Source of the DNA: JAUVUV01 sp964548275
GTDB taxonomy: Bacteria > Gemmatimonadota > Glassbacteria > GWA2-58-10
Assembly (NCBI GenBank): GCA_964548275.1
Contig: CAZJQI010000010.1
Span: 1-64,000 of the forward strand
Direction: 5' to 3'
DNA: 64,000 nucleotides
Below, piece by piece: positions 40,253 through 50,311 of this stretch. Under the pieces are notes generated by a model. The model ran no database searches. It was not told the DNA's origin and worked only from the letters and a program-made list of their open reading frames with translations. The first letter of the stretch is position 1, and each line of letters opens with the position of its first letter. The position numbers and the translations under genes were made by a program.

Positions 40253-40477
40253 ATGGAAGGATTGGTCGCTCATCTGGCAGCCGGTATTGGCGCTGCTCTG
40301 ACCATAATTGGCGCCGGTTACGGTATCGGGAGACTCGCTGAGAGTGCTCTCGAAGGCATGGCCCGTCAGCCCGAGGCTGCGGGCGACATCCGCACGGCGA
40401 TGATTATCGCCGCCGCCCTGATCGAAGGTCTTGCTTTCTTAGCACTCGTTATCTGCCTGTTGCTGTCGTTCAAATAG
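40253..40477 (+). CDS. atpE: ATP synthase Fo subunit c
   Basis: The 74-aa hairpin forms the rotor ring. Helix 1 contains GAGYGIGRLAESALEG, the polar loop is ARQPEAAG, and helix 2 carries the ion-binding Glu in AALIEGLAFLAL. The Na-type Gln of helix 1 is replaced (GIGR instead of GxGQ) and the residue after the Glu is Gly rather than Ser. The ring is therefore predicted to use protons. AAGGAGGAATCTC precedes the ATG, the strongest ribosome-binding site in the operon, as expected for a subunit needed in many copies. Confidence 0.95.
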   Translation: MEGLVAHLAAGIGAALTIIGAGYGIGRLAESALEGMARQPEAAGDIRTAMIIAAALIEGLAFLALVICLLLSFK

Positions 40478-40510
40478 TACCTGGCTAAAAAGTTGGGACG
40501 GTGATTAGTT

Positions 40511-41008
40511 ATGGATCTTCTCGCAATAAATCCCGGCCTTATATTCTGGACGGCGGTTACTTTTGTAATACTTCTCCTGTTGTTGAAAAGGTTTGTCTGG
40601 GGACCGATTCTGGATGCTGTTGACCGCCGGGAACAATCTCTCAAAATAATGTCCGATAACGCCGAGCAGTCCCGCAAAGAAGCCCAGGAGCTGCTTGAGC
40701 GCTACGAGAGGAAACTGGCCCAGGCCAGGAAAGATGTCAATAAGATTATCGAGGAAGGCAAATCCAAGGCCGGAAAGTCGACCGATGAGATTATTGCCAA
40801 GGCGCGCACTGAGGCTGGTGATCTGCTTGAAAGAGCCAAGGTGGAAATTAGCCATGAGCGTGATACCGCGGCTGCTGAAATCCGTGAGCACGTGGTCAAG
40901 ATCAGCCTCAAGGCTGCAGAACGCTTGATACAGAAAACTCTCCAAGAGCGGGATCACCGGCAGTTCATCGAGCAGGCGATCTCGGAGATTGACACAAAGG
41001 CACAATGA
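40511..41008 (+). CDS. atpF: ATP synthase Fo subunit b
   Basis: Subunit b is the peripheral stalk. The 165-aa product has one N-terminal membrane helix (about 12-30) followed by a long charged coiled coil to the end, with the usual heptad-like Ala/Glu/Lys pattern. Only one b gene is present, so a b/b' heterodimer is not used. It overlaps atpH by 4 nt (ATGA). Confidence 0.93.
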   Translation: MDLLAINPGLIFWTAVTFVILLLLLKRFVWGPILDAVDRREQSLKIMSDNAEQSRKEAQELLERYERKLAQARKDVNKIIEEGKSKAGKSTDEIIAKARTEAGDLLERAKVEISHERDTAAAEIREHVVKISLKAAERLIQKTLQERDHRQFIEQAISEIDTKAQ

Positions 41009-41550
41009 GAATTTCTTCTGTTTCCAAAGAATACGCCAAAGCGCTGTTCCTGCTTGCCAAGCGCGAAGGCAAATTGGACGAAATCGGCGATGAGCTGGAA
41101 AGTTTCAACGCGCTTGTGGAAAGCAATAAGCCGATCAAGAACTTCCTCCTGGCTCCCCAGCTAAGTGCTGAGACCAAGATTGAAGCGCTCAAACGCGCCT
41201 TAAGCGGCAAGGTGAGCGAGGAATTGTTAAAGTTCCTTCTGGTGCTGACCCAAAAGCGCCGGCAGGATTATCTGGCTGGTATCTGCGCCTCATATCACGA
41301 GGAACTGAACAGGTACTATAATCAGGTCGAGGTGTTTGTCGAGTCGGCGGTAGATTTGACCGATATGGAACAGAATGCGCTTGTCACCAGGCTATCAGAG
41401 CATCTTGAAAGGAAAATCGTGGCGAAAGCGAAAGTTAATCCAGACCTGCTTGGCGGGCTGGTCTGCCGGATCGGTGACGTGGTTTACGACGGGAGCCTTC
41501 GCCGACAGATCCAACGTCTTTCTATCCAGATGCTTAAAGCGAAAATCTAA
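41005..41550 (+). CDS. atpH: ATP synthase F1 subunit delta
   Basis: Delta links the peripheral stalk to the top of F1. The 181-aa protein has the N-terminal VSKEYAKALFLLA helix bundle and the C-terminal KAKVNPDLLGGLVCRIGDVVYDGSL signature, with the common IGDxVxDGS form. It begins inside the atpF stop and is followed by atpA after 15 nt. Confidence 0.94.
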   Translation: MRISSVSKEYAKALFLLAKREGKLDEIGDELESFNALVESNKPIKNFLLAPQLSAETKIEALKRALSGKVSEELLKFLLVLTQKRRQDYLAGICASYHEELNRYYNQVEVFVESAVDLTDMEQNALVTRLSEHLERKIVAKAKVNPDLLGGLVCRIGDVVYDGSLRRQIQRLSIQMLKAKI

Positions 41551-41565
41551 GGAGCAGAGCCGATT

Positions 41566-43122
41566 ATGAAAAAAATACAATCTGAAGAAATCAGCTCCAT
41601 TCTTCTCAACGAAATAAAAAATTACGAGGGCGAACTCGATGTTGAGGAAGTGGGGAACATCCTCGAGGTCGGCGATGGAATTGCCCGCATCTACGGCCTT
41701 TCCAACTGTATGGCTGGCGAGATGCTTGATTTCGGCAACGATGTGTACGGCATGGCCCTGAACCTGGAGGAAAACAATATCGGCGCGGTGATTCTCGGCG
41801 ATTATATTCATATCAGGGAGGGCGACGAGGTACGCCTCACAGGCAGGGTTCTGGAAGTCCCTGTGGGTGATACTCTGATCGGGCGAGTGGTTAATCCACT
41901 GGGGCAGCCCCTGGACGGCAAGGGACCGATCAAAACCGACCGCACTCGCAAAATCGAGTTCAGGGCCCCGGGCGTGGTATTCCGCCAGCCGGTCAAACAG
42001 CCCCTTCAGACAGGACTCAAGGCCGTAGACTCGATGATCCCGATCGGCCGCGGGCAGCGCGAGCTGATTATCGGCGACCGCGGCACTGGAAAGACCACTA
42101 TCGCCGTGGATGCAATTATCAACCAGAAAGGCCAGGGCGTGATCTGCGTGTACGTGGCAATCGGCCAGAAAGCCTCGAGTGTCGCTGCGGTTGTGGACCG
42201 TCTGCGCCAGCATGGGGCGATGGACTATACCATCGTGGTCAGCGCAACAGCCAGCGACACGGCCCCCCTGCAGTACATTGCTCCGTATGCCGGCTGTGCC
42301 ATGGCCGAGGAATACATGTACGACAAAGAGGGCCGCTACGAGATCCATGACACCCTGTGTATTTACGACGACCTTTCAAAGCAGGCCACAGCATACCGCC
42401 AGTTGAGCCTTCTGCTGCGACGGCCCCCGGGACGCGAGGCTTATCCGGGTGATGTTTTCTATCTGCACTCCAGGCTGCTGGAACGCGCTGCCAAGCTCAG
42501 TGAGGTCGAGGGCGGGGGCAGCCTCACCGCCCTGCCGATTATCGAAACCCAGGCAGGTGACGTCTCTGCCTATATTCCGACAAACGTGATCTCGATTACC
42601 GACGGCCAGATCTATCTCGAACCAAACCTCTTTTTCAGCGGCGTGCGCCCGGCAATCAATGTGGGTATCTCAGTGAGCCGCGTTGGAGGAAACGCACAGA
42701 ACAAGGCAATGAAAAAGGTCACCGGAAGCCTTCGCCTTGACCTCGCCCAATACCGCGAACTGGAAGCTTTCGCCCAGTTCGGCTCGGACCTGGACAAAGC
42801 CACCCAGGAACAGCTCACCCGCGGCGAACGCCTGGTGGAGATTCTCAAGCAGCCGCAGTACCAGCCGATGCCGGTCGAGGAGCAGATCGTTCTGACCTAC
42901 GCCGGTACCCAGGGCTATCTGGACAGCCTTCCGGTTGAAGAGATCCACCGCTATGAGGTTGAATTCCTCGAAGCAATGCGTACCAAGTATGCTGAGGTTT
43001 TGCACAAGGTCAGGGATGAAAAAGAATTGACTGATGAAATAGACAAATCTTTGGCCAAGGCTGTCAGCGAGTTCACGGAAGAGTTTAAAAAATCTATCAC
43101 AGCCGAATCTAAAGTTGGATAA
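41566..43122 (+). CDS. atpA: ATP synthase F1 subunit alpha
   Basis: Alpha carries the non-catalytic nucleotide sites. The 518-aa product has the P-loop GDRGTGKTTIAVD and the ATPase alpha/beta signature PAINVGISVSRVGG; the catalytic Arg finger lies in ISVSRVGG. LRRPPGREAYPGDVFYLHSRL is also typical. AAGGAG precedes the ATG by about 9 nt. Length and motifs are normal. Confidence 0.97.
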   Translation: MKKIQSEEISSILLNEIKNYEGELDVEEVGNILEVGDGIARIYGLSNCMAGEMLDFGNDVYGMALNLEENNIGAVILGDYIHIREGDEVRLTGRVLEVPVGDTLIGRVVNPLGQPLDGKGPIKTDRTRKIEFRAPGVVFRQPVKQPLQTGLKAVDSMIPIGRGQRELIIGDRGTGKTTIAVDAIINQKGQGVICVYVAIGQKASSVAAVVDRLRQHGAMDYTIVVSATASDTAPLQYIAPYAGCAMAEEYMYDKEGRYEIHDTLCIYDDLSKQATAYRQLSLLLRRPPGREAYPGDVFYLHSRLLERAAKLSEVEGGGSLTALPIIETQAGDVSAYIPTNVISITDGQIYLEPNLFFSGVRPAINVGISVSRVGGNAQNKAMKKVTGSLRLDLAQYRELEAFAQFGSDLDKATQEQLTRGERLVEILKQPQYQPMPVEEQIVLTYAGTQGYLDSLPVEEIHRYEVEFLEAMRTKYAEVLHKVRDEKELTDEIDKSLAKAVSEFTEEFKKSITAESKVG

Positions 43123-43201
43123 GACAGCTTAGCGGCCTCCCTACCGGATGCTGCGCCGGTATCAGGCAATTTGTTTATTACTGTTTATAACGTAAAAATT
43201 T

Positions 43202-44083
43202 ATGGCAAAGCTGAAAGACATAAAAAATCGGATTGGTGCGGTTTCCCAAACGTGGAAAATAACTCGCACAATGGAGATGGTCTCCACCTCCAAAATGAAA
43301 AGGTGGCAGAATGTAGTTTTTTCCGGCCGTCCGTATTCGGAGGCGCTGGCGGAAGTGTTGCGCCAGCTCAGGTCCTCCCCTGCAGCAACAAGCCATCCGC
43401 TGATGGCAGAACGTGATCCGGTCAAAAAAGCCGCCATCCTGTTTCTGAGCTCGAATCGTGGCTTGTGCGGCTCTTTCAATACCAATATCTGCAAAAAAGC
43501 TCGCAGCCTTTACAACAAGTACCGGTCTCAGGGAATCGAGGTCAAGCTGCTTGGGATCGGGAAAAAGGGAATATCCTTTTTCAGCCGCCAGGGAATTCCT
43601 CTGGATTACAAAGATATAACTCTCAGCGATAGTTTCGGTGCTGAGGAAACAGGAAATTATGCGGCAGAACTTACAAAGCTGCTGTCTGAAAATTTTCTTT
43701 CTGGTGAGGTGGACCAGGTGGATGTGGCCTACTACCGTTTTGTCTCCTCAGGAAGGCAGGAGCTTGTCAGTGAGCAGTTTCTGCCGCTGACTGCTCCAAC
43801 CGGCCCGGAGAGGGAGGCAAAGGAAACCGATTTCATTTTCGAACCTTCAGCGGAAGAGATTGTCAACACTATCCTTCCGCTTTACGCACAAAGCACTTTT
43901 TACCGGATGGTCAGCGAGAATATTGCCAGCGAGCAGGCAGCCCGGCGCAGGGCCATGAAACAGGCAACCGACAATGCGGATGAGATGATCACTTTCCTTA
44001 CCCGCCGGTACAACCGTGAACGCCAGGCGCAGATCACCAAGGAGCTGACAGAAATTGTCGGCGGTTCCGAGGCGCTGGTTTGA
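43202..44083 (+). CDS. atpG: ATP synthase F1 subunit gamma
   Basis: Gamma is the rotating central shaft. The 293-aa product starts AKLKDIKNRIGAVSQTWKITRTMEMVS and ends with an ASEQAARRRAMKQATDNADEM helix, the two halves of the coiled coil. LSSNRGLCGSFN is the usual early Rossmann-like motif. A 79-nt gap precedes it with no obvious Shine-Dalgarno. Confidence 0.96.
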   Translation: MAKLKDIKNRIGAVSQTWKITRTMEMVSTSKMKRWQNVVFSGRPYSEALAEVLRQLRSSPAATSHPLMAERDPVKKAAILFLSSNRGLCGSFNTNICKKARSLYNKYRSQGIEVKLLGIGKKGISFFSRQGIPLDYKDITLSDSFGAEETGNYAAELTKLLSENFLSGEVDQVDVAYYRFVSSGRQELVSEQFLPLTAPTGPEREAKETDFIFEPSAEEIVNTILPLYAQSTFYRMVSENIASEQAARRRAMKQATDNADEMITFLTRRYNRERQAQITKELTEIVGGSEALV

Positions 44084-44144
44084 TTTTTATCTGCTGAAAC
44101 AAATCAGGAAGTTTTCATACCTTTAGCTTGAGGTGAGGCGTCCC

Positions 44145-45554
<1,410 letters not shown>

Positions 45555-45590
45555 CCTTCAGGCCAATTAGCCATGTGGTGAGAGATAATA

Positions 45591-46004
45591 ATGTCTGAAC
45601 CGATCCAAGCCAGAGTAATAAGCCGGGAAAGAGTTCTATTCGAGGGAAGTGCAGAATCCGTGGTGGCCCCTGCTGCGAACGGCCAGCTGGGAATCCTTCC
45701 GCGGCATGCACCGCTAATGGCGGCTCTGGGTAAAGGTGTGCTTAAAATCCGTTCTGGACGCCAGAAAACTTATTACGCTGTTTTCGGCGGCTTTATTCAG
45801 GTCAAGGATAACCGCCTGATTATGCTCGTGGATAAAGCCACTGCCGGGGCAGATATCGATCCGGCGAAAGCTGAGGAGGAGGTTGCCGCTCTCAAAACAA
45901 AACTGCAGGCTGGAGATACCAAAACAGAGGAATGGAAAAGGCTTGTGAAGGATCTCGAGGTTGCGCGGGTGTGTCTCCACGCCGCCAGTCTGGCTCACGA
46001 TTGA
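45591..46004 (+). CDS. atpC: ATP synthase F1 subunit epsilon
   Basis: Epsilon couples the shaft to the c-ring and can inhibit hydrolysis. The 137-aa product has the N-terminal beta-sandwich with APAANGQLGILPRHAPLMAAL and a C-terminal helical hairpin (about 90-137). The helical part has an irregular sequence but normal length. It is the last gene of the operon; a terminator follows within 110 nt. Confidence 0.94.
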   Translation: MSEPIQARVISRERVLFEGSAESVVAPAANGQLGILPRHAPLMAALGKGVLKIRSGRQKTYYAVFGGFIQVKDNRLIMLVDKATAGADIDPAKAEEEVAALKTKLQAGDTKTEEWKRLVKDLEVARVCLHAASLAHD

Positions 46005-46067
46005 TTTGATGAAACCTTCACCGACAGGCGTAAAAAGCCTTGTACTACTGAAAAGTTAAAAAGAAAA

Positions 46068-46120
46068 CCTGACATTTCAGCACGATTTGATTGCTGCGCG
46101 GGAAGTCAGGATTTTTATTT
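46068..46120 (+). terminator. terminator after the ATP synthase operon
   Basis: CCTGAC (46068-46073) pairs with GTCAGG (46105-46110), with an inner CAGCA/TGCTG stem, followed by ATTTTTATTT. The stem is interrupted by an internal loop but the U-tract is clear. Confidence 0.7.
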
Positions 46121-46180
46121 GAAAACCAGGAATGTTAACAATAAACCCGGTTGTCAGCCTGATCAATAATTGCCCTGCTA

Positions 46181-46660
46181 TTAGACCGGCTCACCGTGGA
46201 AAGTAATCTCCTGATTATCGGAATCCGCCTCTTCCACTTTTCTCTGTTCCTCAGCTTTTTCGGCGGCCTCAGGCTTTTGGACTGCCTCTTTCACCACCCC
46301 TCTCCGTTCACTGGCGGCTTCTTCCATATTGCAGTGGCCCTGGAAAAACACACCCTCCTCGACCACAAGCTTTCTGGCCTCGATATCACCCTCGACCTTG
46401 GCTCCTTTCTGCAACTCCAGTTTTCCAGAGGCGATAACGCTTCCGTCCACCTGGCCGCCTACAATCGCATTATCCACGCACAAATCACCTCTCACCTGGC
46501 CTGATTTACCCAGAATCGCTATTCCTGTGGCGTTCAATGAACCGTCGATTACCCCATCCACCCTGACTGTCCCCTTCACCGAGCATTCTCCTTTAAGAAC
46601 CGTCCCCTGTCCGATAATAGTGTTCAGCCTCTCGCCTTCCTTAGTGATTTTGTCAGACAT
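46181..46660 (-). CDS. bactofilin
   Basis: Bactofilins polymerise into nucleotide-free filaments on the inner membrane and place cell-wall enzymes. The 159-aa product has the right-handed beta-helix core (about 15-115) with regular GxVKGxVRVDGxIDGSL and QVRGDLCVDNAIVGGQVDG repeats. A Glu/Ala/Lys-rich disordered tail follows. The second ATG of the pair (46660) has AAGGA 6 nt upstream. The M23 peptidase gene lies just upstream on the same strand, a pairing seen for several shape-determining bactofilins. Confidence 0.92.
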   Translation of the reverse strand: MSDKITKEGERLNTIIGQGTVLKGECSVKGTVRVDGVIDGSLNATGIAILGKSGQVRGDLCVDNAIVGGQVDGSVIASGKLELQKGAKVEGDIEARKLVVEEGVFFQGHCNMEEAASERRGVVKEAVQKPEAAEKAEEQRKVEEADSDNQEITFHGEPV

Positions 46661-46680
46661 CATCCATCCTTTGCCAGAGT

Positions 46681-47481
46681 TCAACGTTCCAGAAAAGGTA
46701 ACGGATCGATGGGATTACCGTTCTGGTCGAAAATGGCGTAATGCAAATGCGGGCCGCTGCTGTGGCCCATGTTACCGCTATAAGCAATCAAAGCGCTCTT
46801 TTTTATCCGGTCCCCGCTTTCTACTGTCAACCGGCTGTTATGCGCATACAGGGTGCTGTAGCCGCTTGCGTGTTTGATCATTATATAATAGCCCAGGTCT
46901 TCGTTTTTGTCCGCAATCGTTACCACACCGTCTGCGGTAGCTTTGACAGGAGTCCCTTGCTTAAGTGCAATATCGATGCCGAAATGATATATCTCCGGAT
47001 TGTAGAATCGGCTGATATAACTTTTTTCATCTATCGGAATCCCATATGGCATCTTCGAGTCCACCTCTTCGTCTCTTTGAGCAGAACCGATAGCCGCCAA
47101 AGCATTGTCTTTCAAGAAACGTACCTCAGACATTATTGAACTTTCCTGTTCCTCACTTGCTTCGCTGTTTTTCAGCTCACTGAATTCCTTCACACCCTGA
47201 GTTAATTGAATCTTTTCCACCAACTTGTCGATTGATTCGATCTTACTGCTCAACTCGCGGATTTTCTGCTTTTCCAATGAGAGCAACTGATTTTCAGCCT
47301 TCAGTCTGTCGTACTCCCTGGCTTTGTTAAAAACCGGCTTGAGATAGATCAAAGAACCTATGGAAGCGATGAATAAAACAACTCCGATCACTGCAATCAT
47401 TTTCAGTGTGCGGTGCTGGATCCGGTAGCTCCGGACATCGGCTCCCGGGTAAGGAACGATCATTAAAGTCAAATATTTCAT
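46681..47481 (-). CDS. membrane-anchored M23 peptidase
   Basis: M23 enzymes cut peptide crosslinks in peptidoglycan. The 266-aa product has a membrane helix (about 28-48), a coiled coil (50-110) and a LytM domain (about 155-260). The zinc site is intact: the HFGID motif, YAHNS and HLHYA. It should therefore be active, unlike degenerate EnvC-type activators. It is preceded by AGGAG and followed after 20 nt by bactofilin, which probably positions it. parB lies 66 nt upstream. Confidence 0.92.
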   Translation of the reverse strand: MKYLTLMIVPYPGADVRSYRIQHRTLKMIAVIGVVLFIASIGSLIYLKPVFNKAREYDRLKAENQLLSLEKQKIRELSSKIESIDKLVEKIQLTQGVKEFSELKNSEASEEQESSIMSEVRFLKDNALAAIGSAQRDEEVDSKMPYGIPIDEKSYISRFYNPEIYHFGIDIALKQGTPVKATADGVVTIADKNEDLGYYIMIKHASGYSTLYAHNSRLTVESGDRIKKSALIAYSGNMGHSSGPHLHYAIFDQNGNPIDPLPFLER

Positions 47482-47547
47482 TGGTCTGCTCCTGATGCAG
47501 CCATGTCCGGTGTCCCTGTATAAGCTCTCTGTGGCGGAATAGGAACT

Positions 47548-48462
47548 CTAGCCAAGAGGCACTTTAAACAGCTCCATCAATCTTTCGAATTCCTCAAAGG
47601 AATAAAACTCTATCTCTATCTTTCCCTTGCCGTTACGGAGATGCTTGATACGCACCTGTGTGTTGAAAACTCGGCGGAATTTAGCTTCCAGATCGGCAAT
47701 ATAAGCATCCCGGCCGGATTTTTCTTCCTTTTGCCCCTTGTCTTTGCCGCCTTTGCGTGAGGGAAGATTTCTCTCCCGGACAATGATTTCGAGTTTCCTT
47801 ACAGAAATATCGCCTTGGATAACCTTTCGCGCCAGTTCAATCTGCTCCGCCTCGTCATCCACTGCGAGCAGTTGCCTGGCATGTCCGGCAGTGAGTACGC
47901 CGGAGGAAACTGCCTGTTGAATCACAACGGGCAACCGAAGGAGGCGCACCGTATTGGCCACCGTAGCCCTGTCCTTGCCAACCCGGTCTGCGATCTGGGC
48001 CTGGGTCAGGGAGAACTCATCTGCGAGTTTCTGATATCCCCGCGCCTGCTCGATCGAGTTCAGGTCTTCCCGTTGAAGGTTTTCCACCAGGGTCATCTCG
48101 AGAATCCGGGACTCTTCCACCTGATAGATTATGGCCGGTATCTCTTTCCAGCCGAGCTTCTTTACCGCCCGCAAGCGTCTTTCCCCGCTTATCATTTCAT
48201 ATTTGCCATCTCCCCGGTCATTGACTACCACTGGCTGGATAAGCCCCTGAGCTTCGACCGAGGCGGCCATTTCAGCTATCGTTTCCGGGTCGAATGACTT
48301 CCTCGGCTGGAAACGGTTGGGTAGGATCTTGTTCACCAGAAGGTTTCTCGTTCCGCCTTCCGCAGAACCAAGCGTTTTCTCCACAGACAAAGCGGTATGC
48401 TCTGTATCGGCCTCGTTGATCAGGGCTCCGAGTCCTTTACCCAACCTTCTTTTTTTGCTCAT
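47548..48462 (-). CDS. parB: chromosome-partitioning protein ParB (CTPase)
   Basis: ParB loads on parS sites near the origin and slides as a CTP-dependent clamp. The 304-aa product starts KKRRLGKGLGALI and contains LPNRFQPRKSFD, the CTP-binding motifs GERRLRAVKKLG and EIPAIIY, ENLQREDLN, and a helix-turn-helix at ADEFSLTQAQIADRVGKDRATVAN. A C-terminal dimer domain follows. Its start overlaps the end of parA by 26 nt. I found no full parS near it. Confidence 0.96.
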   Translation of the reverse strand: MSKKRRLGKGLGALINEADTEHTALSVEKTLGSAEGGTRNLLVNKILPNRFQPRKSFDPETIAEMAASVEAQGLIQPVVVNDRGDGKYEMISGERRLRAVKKLGWKEIPAIIYQVEESRILEMTLVENLQREDLNSIEQARGYQKLADEFSLTQAQIADRVGKDRATVANTVRLLRLPVVIQQAVSSGVLTAGHARQLLAVDDEAEQIELARKVIQGDISVRKLEIIVRERNLPSRKGGKDKGQKEEKSGRDAYIADLEAKFRRVFNTQVRIKHLRNGKGKIEIEFYSFEEFERLMELFKVPLG

Positions 48463-49216
48463 TATTGATCAACTCTTGGGCAAGTTGCATATACGTCCGG
48501 GCACCTGTGGAAAGCACATCATAAAGAATAATGGGCTTGCCGAAACTGGGCGCCTCACTTAGTCGGACATTCCTCGGAATAACTGTTTCGTATACTTTAT
48601 CGGTGAAAAAATCCCGTGCTTCCTCGACTACCTGGTGCGAGAGATTAAGCCTGGTGTCGAACATGGTCATCAGAATCCCCTCAATTTCAAGCCCGGGATT
48701 CAGGCGCTTGGACACCAGCCTGATCGTGTTCATAAGCTGGCTCAGGCCCTCCAGCGCATAGTATTCGCACTGGATCGGAATCAACACCGAATTGGCCGCG
48801 GTCAGGGCGTTGAGTGTCAAAATACCCAGCGACGGCGGACAATCTATAATCACATGGCTGTACTTCCCGTTGACCTTTTCAAAGGCGCGCCGCAGACGTC
48901 CCTCGCGCTGAGCCATTGAAACCAACTCCACCTCAGCCCCGAACAGGTCCGTACTCGAGGGAACGAGATCCAGAAACTTGAGTTCTGTGGACAGGATTAC
49001 CCGGTCCAGGCCGAAACCGCCGATAAGCACGTCGTAAATATCGTATTCGATAGCCTTTTTGTTTATTCCCATCCCGCTGGTGCAGTTAGCCTGCGGATCA
49101 ATATCCACCAGTAGAGTTTTGATCTCGGCCACGGCCAAAGATGCCGCCAGATTGACCGCTGTGGTGGTCTTCCCAACACCGCCTTTCTGATTGGCAACCG
49201 CAATTGTCCTGGTCAT
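48437..49216 (-). CDS. parA: chromosome-partitioning ATPase ParA/Soj
   Basis: ParA forms an ATP-dependent gradient on the nucleoid that pulls ParB-parS complexes. The 259-aa product begins TIAVANQKGGVGKTTTAVNLAA (deviant Walker A with its signature Lys), has LLVDIDPQANCTSG, and VIIDCPPSLGILTLNAL (Walker B). It is upstream of and overlaps parB. AGGAGG is present about 20 nt before the ATG, too far to be ideal. The pair usually lies near the replication origin. Confidence 0.96.
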   Translation of the reverse strand: MTRTIAVANQKGGVGKTTTAVNLAASLAVAEIKTLLVDIDPQANCTSGMGINKKAIEYDIYDVLIGGFGLDRVILSTELKFLDLVPSSTDLFGAEVELVSMAQREGRLRRAFEKVNGKYSHVIIDCPPSLGILTLNALTAANSVLIPIQCEYYALEGLSQLMNTIRLVSKRLNPGLEIEGILMTMFDTRLNLSHQVVEEARDFFTDKVYETVIPRNVRLSEAPSFGKPIILYDVLSTGARTYMQLAQELINNEQKKKVG

Positions 49217-49557
49217 ATAATCCGCCGATTCAAGCCTCCTATCACACCGTTTAATCTACATATCAGTCACGGCCAAAATTAGCTTACCGGCCGACTCAAT
49301 AATTTTTATTTATTTATATTATATTAACACTATCAAGGCGGTTTGAAAAGAAAAAACTCCAGACCAGGTCTGGTTATAAGAGGTTAATGATTAATAAGTT
49401 AACTCAAATCAAGCCAAAATTACCAGTTTTAGGGCGACGGTTTTTATTTCGAAAACCGCTTATACCGGTTCAAAGTCAACGAGCCTGCAACATATTCAGC
49501 ATAATCATGATTTCTCAAAATAATATTTATTATATTACCTGCATGAACAGAAATTAC
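49217..49557. other. AT-rich intergenic region between parA and an HTH-receiver gene
   Basis: There is no gene in this divergent, strongly AT-rich gap. It should hold the parA promoter and part of that of the plus-strand regulator. No DnaA-box cluster or parS palindrome was recognised by eye, so I do not call it an origin. Confidence 0.5.
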
Positions 49558-49587
49558 TTGACTTAATCGGCAAAATCGTTATATAAT
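49558..49587 (+). promoter_or_regulatory. promoter of the HTH-receiver gene
   Basis: TTGACT at 49558-49563 and a perfect TATAAT at 49582-49587 are spaced by 18 nt, 34 nt before the first ATG at 49621. Confidence 0.6.
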
Positions 49588-49620
49588 TATATAATAGAAT
49601 CGGTTTTATTTCATTGTTTT

Positions 49621-50280
49621 ATGATCAAGCAAATTATACAAAAGACAGCAGCGATGGAAAAAGAGATTCTGAGTACCTTTGAAGCTGCCAGATATTGCCA
49701 GGTTCACCCCGGAACGATAAAAAACTGGATAAAAAACGAAAATCTCAAGGCCTTCAAAACTCCCGGCGGCCACCGTCGTATCTACAAACGCGATCTGGAT
49801 AATTTTTTAAATGAGAAAAACATACCTGTCAGCTACGAATCCATGAACCAGCGCAAAAAGGTTCTAATAATCGTCCCTGACTACCGTGAGCGGGAGAAAA
49901 TTTCGAGAACTCTTCTCCGTTGGGCCGGCTTTTTCGAAGTAGCTGCCGTTTCTAACTGTTTCGAGGCTGGCGAATTTCTTGTCTTATTCAAACCTGATCT
50001 GCTTATTCTCGACGAAACGCTGCCTGGTATCGATACGGCCGAGGTCTGCAGGCATATCAAAAGTTCCCTTTACCTGGAGGACTCCAAGATTCTCGTTCTT
50101 GCCAAAGGTTCATCCGGTGAAAAAATCTCCGGAGAAGTCGATGCAGTCTTATCAAAACCTATCCATGGCGAAAGACTTCTTTCGGAGCTTGAAAAGATTC
50201 TTAGAATGAAAAATTTAAATAAACCTCATCCTCCGGCAAGCCGCTCCTTCCCGCCTTCCAGGCTGAATCGTTCCTTTTAA
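49621..50280 (+). CDS. regulator with excisionase/BldC-type HTH and receiver domain
   Basis: The 219-aa product has an N-terminal HTH_17-type domain (about 15-70; STFEAARYCQVHPGTIKNWI, then TPGGHRRI, the wing typical of MerR/excisionase proteins). A receiver domain follows (about 80-195). The phospho-acceptor Asp is present in LLILDETLPGID and the Lys in LSKP, but the acidic pair near the start is reduced to PD. DNA-binding first and receiver second is the reverse of most response regulators. ATG 49654 is an alternative start matching the domain edge. No kinase gene adjoins. Target genes are unknown. Confidence 0.8.
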   Translation: MIKQIIQKTAAMEKEILSTFEAARYCQVHPGTIKNWIKNENLKAFKTPGGHRRIYKRDLDNFLNEKNIPVSYESMNQRKKVLIIVPDYREREKISRTLLRWAGFFEVAAVSNCFEAGEFLVLFKPDLLILDETLPGIDTAEVCRHIKSSLYLEDSKILVLAKGSSGEKISGEVDAVLSKPIHGERLLSELEKILRMKNLNKPHPPASRSFPPSRLNRSF

Positions 50281-50311
50281 CGGGTTTTGGTGCAAGAGTA
50301 TTCTTTTCGGC

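Noticed and set aside
40253..40477. Sodium-type c-ring
   Set aside because: The Gln of helix 1 and the Ser after the essential Glu are both missing, which fits proton coupling.
49217..49620. Replication origin next to parAB
   Set aside because: The region is AT-rich, but I saw no DnaA-box cluster and no dnaA, gidA or rpmH nearby.
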